Shown here piece by piece: positions 1 through 6,561 of a stretch of DNA of 18,321 bases. The notes under the pieces were generated by a model that saw nothing but the letters and a program-made list of their open reading frames with translations, had not been told where the DNA came from and ran no database searches. Origin of the DNA: an uncultured Porphyromonas sp. (GTDB lineage Bacteria > Bacteroidota > Bacteroidia > Bacteroidales > Porphyromonadaceae); assembly GCA_947253195.1 (NCBI GenBank), contig CAMXXM010000005.1:1-18321 (forward strand), written 5' to 3'. The position numbers were made by a program, and so were the translations under genes. Within the stretch, counting starts at the first letter, position 1. Every line of letters starts with the position of its first letter.

Positions 1-52
1 GATCTACACCCATACGGTTTCGTCGGCAGCGTCAGATGTGTATAAGAGACAG
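1..52 (+). other. Untrimmed Illumina Nextera i5 adapter (assembly artefact)
   Basis: Bases 1-9 (GATCTACAC) match the end of the Illumina P5 oligo, 10-19 (CCATACGGTT) fit a 10-nt i5 index, 20-33 match the Nextera read-1 linker (TCGTCGGCAGCGTC), and 34-52 are the 19-bp Tn5 mosaic end (AGATGTGTATAAGAGACAG). The order is exactly that of a tagmentation library molecule. Genuine genomic sequence starts at 53, in the middle of hutU. The block should be trimmed, and nothing spanning it should be annotated. Confidence 0.97.
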
Positions 53-1890
53 TCCATAAGGAGCTTGCTCCTGAGTTCCTCAAGGAGCTGGAGGAGAGAG
101 GTCGCATCTACGGATATCGCTTCCGCCCGACCGGCAACCTCTCTGCCAAGGCGATCGATGACTACGAGGGTAAGTGCCTCGCCGGCAAGGGACTTCAGGT
201 GATGATCGACAACAACCTCTGCTTCGACATCGCCCTCTACCCCTATGAGCTGGTTACCTACGGCGAGATGGGTCAGGTCTTCCAGAATTGGATGCAGTAT
301 CGCATCGTCATGCACTATCTCCAGCACCTGACTAAGCGCCAGACCCTCGTGCTTCACAGTGGTCATCCGCTGGGAGTCTTCGAGAGCCGTGAGGACGCTC
401 CCCGCGTCATCGAGACCAGCTCTATGATGATCGGCGAGTACAATAACCAGGACGACTGGGAGGTAGCTGCCGAAATGGGTGTCGCCAACTATGGTCAGAT
501 GACAGCCGGAGGCTGGATGTACATCGGTCCGCAGGGGATCGTCCACGGTACTTTTAATACCCTGCTCAACGCCGGTCGCCTGAAGCTCGGCATCCCGGAG
601 GAGGGCAACCTCGCCGGACGTCTCTTCGTCTCCTCCGGTCTCGGCGGCATGAGTGGTGCTCAGCCCAAGGCGGCTGACATTGCCGGTGCCGTCTCCATCG
701 TGGCGGAGGTAGACGCCTCCCGTATCGGTCAGCGCCTAGAGCAGGGCTGGGTACAGATGGTTGCGGAGACCAAGGAGGAGGCCTTTGAGATGGCCGCTGA
801 GGGTATGAAGAGCAAGAAGCCTACCTCTATCGCTTACCACGGAAACATCGTCGACCTGCTGGAGTATGCAGTCGTGAAGAATATCCATATCGACCTCCTC
901 TCCGACCAGACCAGCTGCCACGCTGTCTATATCGGTGGCTACTGTCCGGTGACACTTGACTTCGATAAGCGTACCGAAATGCTCGAGAAGGATCGGGAGG
1001 AATTCAAGCGCGCTGTCGACCTCACGCTGAAGCGTCACTTCAAGGCGATCAAGACACTCGTATCAAGAGGTACCTACTTCTTTGACTACGGCAACTCCTT
1101 TATGAAGGCGGTCTTTGACGCCGGTGTCAAGGAGATCTCCAAGAATGGAGTAGACGACAAGGAAGGCTTTATCTGGCCATCCTACGTGGAGGATATTATG
1201 GGTCCGCTGCTTTTTGACTTTGGCTACGGTCCATTCCGCTGGGTCTGCCTGAGTGGCAAGCCGGAGGACCTGAGAGCTACTGACCATGCGGCTATGGACT
1301 GCATCGACCCCAATAGACGCTATCAGGACAGGGACAATTATGTCTGGATCCGCGATGCGGAGAAGAATGGACTTGTCGTCGGTACACAGGCACGTATCCT
1401 CTACCAGGACTGCGAAGGCCGGGTGCGGATCGCACTGAAATTCAACGAAATGGTTCGTGAGGGTAAGATCGGACCCGTCATGCTGGGTCGTGACCACCAC
1501 GATGTGAGCGGTACTGACTCACCCTTCCGCGAGACCTCCAATATCTACGACGGAAGTAACGTCATGGCGGATATGGCAGTCAATTGCTTTGCCGGTAACT
1601 GTGCTCGAGGTATGAGTATGGTGACTCTCCACAATGGTGGAGGCGTCGGCATCGGTAAGTCAGTCAATGGTGGCTTTAGCCTCCTCCTCGACGGCTCCGA
1701 GCAGACCGATCAGATCATCAAGTCTGCGATGACCTGGGATGTGATCAATGGTGTGGCTCGTCGCTCGTGGGCTCGTAATGATAATGCCATGAGCACGGCG
1801 AAGGAGTTCAATGAGTCCCACTCCGACTACTACCACATCACTATGCCCGAGCTGGTGGATGATCAGCTCATCAACGACCTGATTAAGTGA
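53..1890 (+). CDS. hutU: Urocanate hydratase (urocanase), 5'-truncated by the contig end
   Basis: Converts urocanate to 4-imidazolone-5-propionate in the cytoplasm, the second step of histidine breakdown, using tightly bound NAD+. The open frame runs from the adapter junction (first full codon 55-57) to TGA at 1888-1890, giving 611 visible residues. An internal ATG at 199 is not the true start, because homologous sequence continues upstream of it (e.g. EFLKELEERGRIYGYRFRPT). Family motifs include GLGGMSGAQP (about 637-666, the glycine-rich NAD region), SDQTSCHAVYIGGYCP (about 901-948), GRDHHDVSGTDSPFRET (about 1486-1533) and LHNGGGVGIG. The DHHDVSGTDSPFRET form is that of the long animal-type urocanases (human UROC1, about 676 aa); classical bacterial HutU (about 555 aa) has DHLDCGS there. 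About 60 N-terminal residues are probably missing, an assembly loss rather than a biological truncation. It is the first visible gene of the hut operon, 49 bp before ftcD. Confidence 0.96.
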
Positions 1891-1939
1891 GGGTTCACTT
1901 TTTACAAAGAAACAATTAATAACAAGCTACATACTTACA

Positions 1940-2917
1940 ATGAAAAAGATAATGGAGTGTGTCCCCAACTTTAGTGAGGGACGCAATATGGAGGTGATGG
2001 AGGCAATCCTCGAGCCTTTCAAGCACACTGAGGGGATGACCCTCCTCGACTGGAGTCATGATGAGGACCACAATCGTATGGTCGTGACGCTTGTCGGCGA
2101 GCCCGAGGCACTCAAGACCTCAGTCATCGAGGCTGTCAAGATCGCAGTCAAGAAGATCGACCTCAATCACCACACCGGTCAGCACCCCCGTATGGGAGCT
2201 GTCGATGTGATCCCCTTCGTCCCTGTCAAGGGCGTAACTCAGGAGGAGGCTATCGAGCTCTCCAAGGAGGTCGGTAAGATCATCGGTGAGGAGATCGGCA
2301 TCCCTGTATTTCTCTATGAAGACTCCGCCACTACTCCTGAGCGGCAGAACCTTGCCAAGATCCGCAAGGGACAATTTGAGGGCATGAAGGAGAAGATCCA
2401 CGAGCCTGAGTGGCACCCGGACTTTGGTCCGTCTGACATTCACCCCACTGCCGGCGTCGTGGCTGTGGGTGCTCGTATGTTCCTCGTTGCCTATAATGTC
2501 AATCTCGACGACCCGAATGTCGACCATGCTACCGCCATCGCTAAGCGAGTTCGTCACATCGGTGGAGGACTACACTTCTGCAAGGGTATGGGTGTCGACC
2601 TGACAGAGCGTCATCAGTCTCAGGTGTCGATGAACCTGACCAACTACAAGAAGACAGCTATCTATCGCGCTCATGAGATGGTCCGCATGGAGGCGAAGCG
2701 CTATGGCGCCAAGATCGTCGGCTCTGAGATCATCGGTATGATCCCTGAGGAGGCACTCCGGGAGACCCTCGCCTACTACCTCCACAAGGAGGAGATCACT
2801 GAGGGCGAGATGGACCTCGAGGAGATGGCAAAGCAAGCTGTGGACTTCCTCCAGGTGGAGAACTTCCAGATGGACCAGGTGCTCGAGTATAAGCTCGCCA
2901 AGCAGCAAGGAAAGTAA
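1940..2917 (+). CDS. ftcD: Glutamate formimidoyltransferase
   Basis: Transfers the formimino group of N-formimino-L-glutamate to tetrahydrofolate, releasing glutamate and 5-formimino-THF (EC 2.1.2.5). The 325-residue protein matches the transferase half of mammalian FTCD. It shows CVPNFSEG at 6-14, DEDHNRMVV at 41-49 and HTGQHPRMGAVDVIPFVPV at about 78-96. His82 coincides with the catalytic His82 described for the mammalian enzyme. VFLYEDSA (123-130) and GARMFLVAYNVNL (about 177-189) are further family blocks. There is no cyclodeaminase domain at the C-terminus; that activity is encoded separately at 4200. The ATG at 1940 lacks a Shine-Dalgarno sequence but sits in an AT-rich stretch, as is common in Bacteroidota. 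The 4-bp gap to hutI implies co-transcription and probably translational coupling. Confidence 0.96.
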   Translation: MKKIMECVPNFSEGRNMEVMEAILEPFKHTEGMTLLDWSHDEDHNRMVVTLVGEPEALKTSVIEAVKIAVKKIDLNHHTGQHPRMGAVDVIPFVPVKGVTQEEAIELSKEVGKIIGEEIGIPVFLYEDSATTPERQNLAKIRKGQFEGMKEKIHEPEWHPDFGPSDIHPTAGVVAVGARMFLVAYNVNLDDPNVDHATAIAKRVRHIGGGLHFCKGMGVDLTERHQSQVSMNLTNYKKTAIYRAHEMVRMEAKRYGAKIVGSEIIGMIPEEALRETLAYYLHKEEITEGEMDLEEMAKQAVDFLQVENFQMDQVLEYKLAKQQGK

Positions 2918-2921
2918 GCCG

Positions 2922-4184
2922 ATGATGGGGAACAACAAGAGGAGGGGAGATCTCCTTATCGAAAACATCGGTGAGCTGGTCACCGTCGCCGGCACTACCC
3001 GGAGGGGTAGAGAGGCGATGCGAGACATCCGGGTGCTAACCGGACCGGCCTCGGTACTGATCCGTGATGGTAAGATCGCCTATGCAGGTCCCTCTGCCGA
3101 CTGCCCCACTGTGGAGTCAGGAGTGGAGAGAGTCGATGCTAAGGGGCATAGTGTCCTGCCGGGACTTGTGGACTCACATACCCACTTAGTCTTCGGAGGC
3201 TTCCGTGAGGATGAGTTTCAGTGGCGCCTCGCGGGCGAGAGCTATATGAGCATAATGGAGAAGGGAGGTGGCATCGCAGCCACCACCACAGCCACTCGGG
3301 AGGCTACTGCAGAGGAACTGACCGAGGCGGCACTGCTTCACCTGCGCTCTATGCTCCGCATGGGTGTCACCACGATGGAGGCCAAGAGTGGGTATGGTCT
3401 CGATAAGGAGACAGAGCTCCGTCAGCTCGAGGTGGCCAAGAGGCTGGATGAGATGCAGCCGATCGATGTCATCAGCACCTACCTCGGTGCTCACGACATT
3501 GCACCCGAGTATCAGGGTGACCCGGATGGATATATCGACTTCATCATACGAGAGATGCTCCCGCTCGTAAAGGAGAGAGGGCTGGCTCGCAATGTGGACA
3601 TCTTCACGGAGAAGAATGTCTTCGACCTCGAGCAGTCCCGTCGCCTGCTGACAGCGGCACGAGATATGGGCTTTGCGACGAAGATGCATGCGGACGAGAT
3701 CTATCCTCTCGGGGGCGCCGGCTTGGCGGCTGACCTCGGTTGCCTCTCGGCAGACCACCTCCTCAAGATCTCCGACAAGGACATTGACAAGATGGCGAAG
3801 AGTCATACTGTGTCTACGCTACTGCCGCTGACCGCTTTCTCTCTCATGGACGACTATGCCCCTGCACGCAAGATGATTGATGCAGGCTGCGCTGTCGCTC
3901 TCGCCTCTGATCTCAATCCCGGTAGCTGTTTCTCCTGCTCTATACCGCTGATGATCGCCCTCGCAACCATCTATATGCATATGAGTGTCGAGGAGGCGGT
4001 CACAGCCCTGACCATCAATGCAGCGACCGCTCTGGGACTGCAGGATGAGATCGGGTCGATCGAGGAGGGCAAGGCAGGCGATATAGTGATCCTACGCTAC
4101 CCCTCATACAAGTTCTTATCCTATCACTTTGGGATGAATATCGTGGAGACCACTGTCAAGGGTGGGATCCCTTACCACAACTAA
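2922..4184 (+). CDS. hutI: Imidazolonepropionase
   Basis: Hydrolyses 4-imidazolone-5-propionate to N-formimino-L-glutamate, the third step of the pathway (EC 3.5.2.7). It is a 420-residue cytoplasmic metal-dependent amidohydrolase. Visible motifs are DSHTH at 84-88 (metal-binding His86 and His88), KSGYGL at 155-160, His191 in GAHD, HADE at 256-259, SADHL at 276-280 and SDLNPGS at 329-335 (Asp330 being the conserved strand-8 aspartate). Length and motif order fit HutI rather than a generic amidohydrolase. Two consecutive ATG codons (2922 and 2925) are both possible starts; the first is used here and the difference is one residue. It begins 4 bp after ftcD and is followed 15 bp later by fchA. 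Confidence 0.96.
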   Translation: MMGNNKRRGDLLIENIGELVTVAGTTRRGREAMRDIRVLTGPASVLIRDGKIAYAGPSADCPTVESGVERVDAKGHSVLPGLVDSHTHLVFGGFREDEFQWRLAGESYMSIMEKGGGIAATTTATREATAEELTEAALLHLRSMLRMGVTTMEAKSGYGLDKETELRQLEVAKRLDEMQPIDVISTYLGAHDIAPEYQGDPDGYIDFIIREMLPLVKERGLARNVDIFTEKNVFDLEQSRRLLTAARDMGFATKMHADEIYPLGGAGLAADLGCLSADHLLKISDKDIDKMAKSHTVSTLLPLTAFSLMDDYAPARKMIDAGCAVALASDLNPGSCFSCSIPLMIALATIYMHMSVEEAVTALTINAATALGLQDEIGSIEEGKAGDIVILRYPSYKFLSYHFGMNIVETTVKGGIPYHN

Positions 4185-4199
4185 CCGACCGCATTTATA

Positions 4200-4826
4200 A
4201 TGAAACTAATAGATATGACCGTTGCCGGCTTCATTGATGAGCTGGCCAGTGACTCTCCCGCACCCGGTGGAGGCAGTGTCTCAGCCCTCAATGGTGCCAT
4301 CGCTGCTGCTCTCACCTCTATGGTGGGCAACCTCACCATAGGCAAGAAGAAGTATGCCGATGTCGAGGAGGAGATGCGCGAGATCGTCTCTCGCGTCTCT
4401 GAGATACAGAAGGAGCTACTCGAGGCTGTCGACAAGGATAGCGATGCCTTCAATGTCGTCTTTGCAGCCTTCAAGTGGCCCAAGGAGACCGAGGAGGAGA
4501 AGGAAGCACGCTCCGCTGAGATCCAGCGAGGCACTAAGATCGCTGCCGACGTGCCGATGAGGGTTGCCGAGAAAGCAGCTGAGCTGATGCCTCTGATCGA
4601 GAAGGTGATCATGAAGGGTAATCAAAACTCTATCACGGATGCCTGCTGCGCCATGATGGCCTGCCGCTATGCGGTGATCGGTGCACTCCTCAACGTCCGT
4701 ATCAACCTCGGATCGATCAAGGATGAGACTTTTGTCAAGGAGCATGCCGACCGCGCTGCCGAGCTTGAGAGAAAGGTCAATGAGACAGAGCAGAAGATCC
4801 TGACTCACGTCTATCAGAATCTCTAA
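4200..4826 (+). CDS. fchA: Formimidoyltetrahydrofolate cyclodeaminase
   Basis: Cyclises 5-formimino-THF to 5,10-methenyl-THF and releases ammonia (EC 4.3.1.4), completing the folate-dependent end of histidine breakdown. The 208-residue, helix-rich protein corresponds to the C-terminal half of mammalian FTCD. Diagnostic features are the N-terminal SPAPGGGSVSAL block (19-30), the adjoining alanine-rich helix, and the DKDSDAF segment at 78-83. The enzyme captures the ammonia and one-carbon unit from the intermediate made by the gene at 1940. The ATG at 4200 follows a short AT-rich leader (CATTTATA) with no Shine-Dalgarno sequence. Gaps of 15 bp upstream and 16 bp downstream place it inside the hut operon. 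Confidence 0.94.
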   Translation: MKLIDMTVAGFIDELASDSPAPGGGSVSALNGAIAAALTSMVGNLTIGKKKYADVEEEMREIVSRVSEIQKELLEAVDKDSDAFNVVFAAFKWPKETEEEKEARSAEIQRGTKIAADVPMRVAEKAAELMPLIEKVIMKGNQNSITDACCAMMACRYAVIGALLNVRINLGSIKDETFVKEHADRAAELERKVNETEQKILTHVYQNL

Positions 4827-4842
4827 CCACACCACGAACTTT

Positions 4843-6387
4843 ATGAAACTAAAATCAGTCCCCTACTGCACCAAGGAGCATCTCACTTACTCAGTCGGTG
4901 AGAAGGACATCACCATCGAGGAGATCGAGCGACTCATCACAGCCGAGTCCGTCGAGTACAAGCTCTCAGACGTTGCTAAGCAGCGTATCCAGAAGTGTCG
5001 CGACTATTTGGATGAGAAGGTGAAGACCGCCGGACGCCCTCTCTACGGCATCACCACCGGCTTTGGATCACTCTGCAACATCAGCATCCCATCCGATGAC
5101 CTGACCGCTCTACAGGAGAATCTCGTGAAGAGTCACTCCTGCAGCTACGGGGAGGAGGTGCCACTTCCGATCGTGAAGATCATGCTACTCCTCAAGGCAC
5201 ACGCCCTCTCGCTGGGTAATAGTGGTGTGCAGGTGGCTACGGTCCAGTGCATCATCGATATGCTCAATCACGACATCACCCCGATCGTCTACGATAAGGG
5301 CTCCCTCGGTGCTTCGGGCGACTTAGCACCTCTCGCCAAGCTCTTTCTCCCGCTGATCGGCGAGGGAGAGGTGTACTACAAGGGTGAGAAGGTCTGCTCG
5401 CACAAGGCCTTTGAGGACGCTGGCATTAAGACCATCACCCTCAAGAGCAAGGAGGGTCTGGCGCTGCTCAATGGCACTCAGTTTATGAACGCCCATGCCG
5501 TGTACGCCCTCATTATGTGTCGTCGCGCCCTCTATGCGTCTACAGCGATCGGTGCGGTGTCACTTGAGGCTTTCGATGGCCTACAGGCGCCATTCATCCC
5601 TCAGCTCCATGAGGTTCGTCCTCATCCCGGACAGGCAGAGGTGTCTCGCCAGATGCGGACTCTCCTTGAGGAGAGCGCCCTCCAGCAGAAGGCAAAGCCG
5701 CAGGTACAGGACCCCTACTCTTTCCGCTGCATTCCGCAGGTACACGGAGCTTCGTGGGACTCCTTCACCTATGTCTCTGAGGTGATCACACGTGAGATCA
5801 ACTCTGTCACCGACAACCCCACGATCTTCCCTGATGACGATCTGATCGTCAGCGGTGGCAACTTCCATGGTCAGCCTATCGCCCTCGTGATGGACTTCTT
5901 GGCAGTCGCTATGGCTGAACTGGGTAATATCTCTGAGCGTCGTACCGCCCAGTTGATCCTTGGTCTTAAGGGTCTGCCGGAGTTCTTGGTGGCCAATCCG
6001 GGTCTCAACTCAGGCTTTATGATCGCTCAGTACGCTGCTGCTGCTATGGTCAGCCGCAATAAGATGTACTGCTTTGCGGCCTCCTCCGACAGCATCGTCA
6101 GCTCCAATGGTCAGGAGGATCACGTCTCGATGGGTGCCAATGCTGCCACGAAGATGCTTCCTCTCCTGGACAACCTCTACGCTATCCTTGGCATCGAGCT
6201 ACTGAATGCTGCACAGGCTCTACAGCTCGAGGGCAATCAGGAGAGGACCTCACCGAGACTGCAGAGGCTCTTCCAGGCATTCCGTAAGGAGGTGCCCTTC
6301 ATCGAGAACGATGTGGTGATGTGCCCGATCATCGACAAGAGCGCCTCATTTGTCTACAGCTACTGCTTCGCAGAGCTCCAGAAGTAA
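4843..6387 (+). CDS. hutH: Histidine ammonia-lyase (histidase)
   Basis: Removes ammonia from L-histidine to give trans-urocanate (EC 4.3.1.3), the entry step of the pathway. The 514-residue protein contains the MIO-forming Ala-Ser-Gly at 157-159 within GSLGASGDLAPL (153-164); this triad cyclises itself into the electrophilic cofactor. Other family blocks are YGITTGFG (68-75), LLNGTQFMNAHA (208-219), FRCIPQVHGA (294-303), EINSVTDNP (318-326) and GNFHGQP (339-345). Length agrees with bacterial HutH. It is the last gene of the operon although it catalyses the first reaction, and stem-loops follow its stop codon. Phenylalanine or tyrosine ammonia-lyase is an alternative in this fold, but the hut context makes histidase the clear choice. 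Confidence 0.97.
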   Translation: MKLKSVPYCTKEHLTYSVGEKDITIEEIERLITAESVEYKLSDVAKQRIQKCRDYLDEKVKTAGRPLYGITTGFGSLCNISIPSDDLTALQENLVKSHSCSYGEEVPLPIVKIMLLLKAHALSLGNSGVQVATVQCIIDMLNHDITPIVYDKGSLGASGDLAPLAKLFLPLIGEGEVYYKGEKVCSHKAFEDAGIKTITLKSKEGLALLNGTQFMNAHAVYALIMCRRALYASTAIGAVSLEAFDGLQAPFIPQLHEVRPHPGQAEVSRQMRTLLEESALQQKAKPQVQDPYSFRCIPQVHGASWDSFTYVSEVITREINSVTDNPTIFPDDDLIVSGGNFHGQPIALVMDFLAVAMAELGNISERRTAQLILGLKGLPEFLVANPGLNSGFMIAQYAAAAMVSRNKMYCFAASSDSIVSSNGQEDHVSMGANAATKMLPLLDNLYAILGIELLNAAQALQLEGNQERTSPRLQRLFQAFRKEVPFIENDVVMCPIIDKSASFVYSYCFAELQK

Positions 6388-6416
6388 TATCTGCACTCAT
6401 TAGCTTAGGCTTTTCG

Positions 6417-6457
6417 ACAAAGATCCTTGGCCCCGAAAAGGGACCAAGGATCTTTGT
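6417..6457. terminator. Perfect 14-bp inverted repeat after hutH, likely terminator
   Basis: Left arm 6417-6430 (ACAAAGATCCTTGG) and right arm 6444-6457 (CCAAGGATCTTTGT) are perfect reverse complements around a 13-nt spacer. CCC and GGG inside the spacer could extend the stem past a bulged A. It lies 30 bp after the hutH stop and between two convergent genes. No clear T-run follows on either strand, so a terminator role is inferred from position and stem strength. Confidence 0.7.
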
Positions 6458-6460
6458 TGT

Positions 6461-6484
6461 GATTGGCTACCAATCCTTTTCTTC
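6461..6484 (+). terminator. Short stem-loop with T-rich tail
   Basis: GATTGG (6461-6466), loop CTA, then CCAATC (6470-6475), followed directly by CTTTTCTT. A 6-bp stem plus T-rich tail resembles a weak intrinsic terminator for the hut transcript. It sits 3 bp beyond the larger inverted repeat, so the two may act in tandem. The rest of the 174-bp hutH-downstream gap holds only another weak repeat (CTTCTTC at 6493-6499 against GAAGAAG at 6511-6517). Confidence 0.5.
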
Positions 6485-6561
6485 TGTATGGTCTTCTTCC
6501 TTAAGATGATGAAGAAGGTTGTTTAGCGCTCAGGCTGTCTATTTCACCATATGTCCGCGTG

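Noticed and set aside
199..201. ATG at 199 as the start of hutU
   Set aside because: Conserved urocanase sequence continues in frame upstream to the adapter junction, so this Met is internal.
736..3806. Long minus-strand open frames opposite hutU, ftcD and hutI (e.g. 736-1038, 1063-1500, 2120-2557, 2570-3028, 3186-3806)
   Set aside because: They are antisense shadows of strongly conserved genes in GC-rich DNA; their translations show no domain-like pattern or signal.
6321..6509. Small plus-strand frame across the end of hutH and the stem-loops
   Set aside because: It is out of frame with hutH, overlaps the inverted repeats, and its translation is unremarkable.
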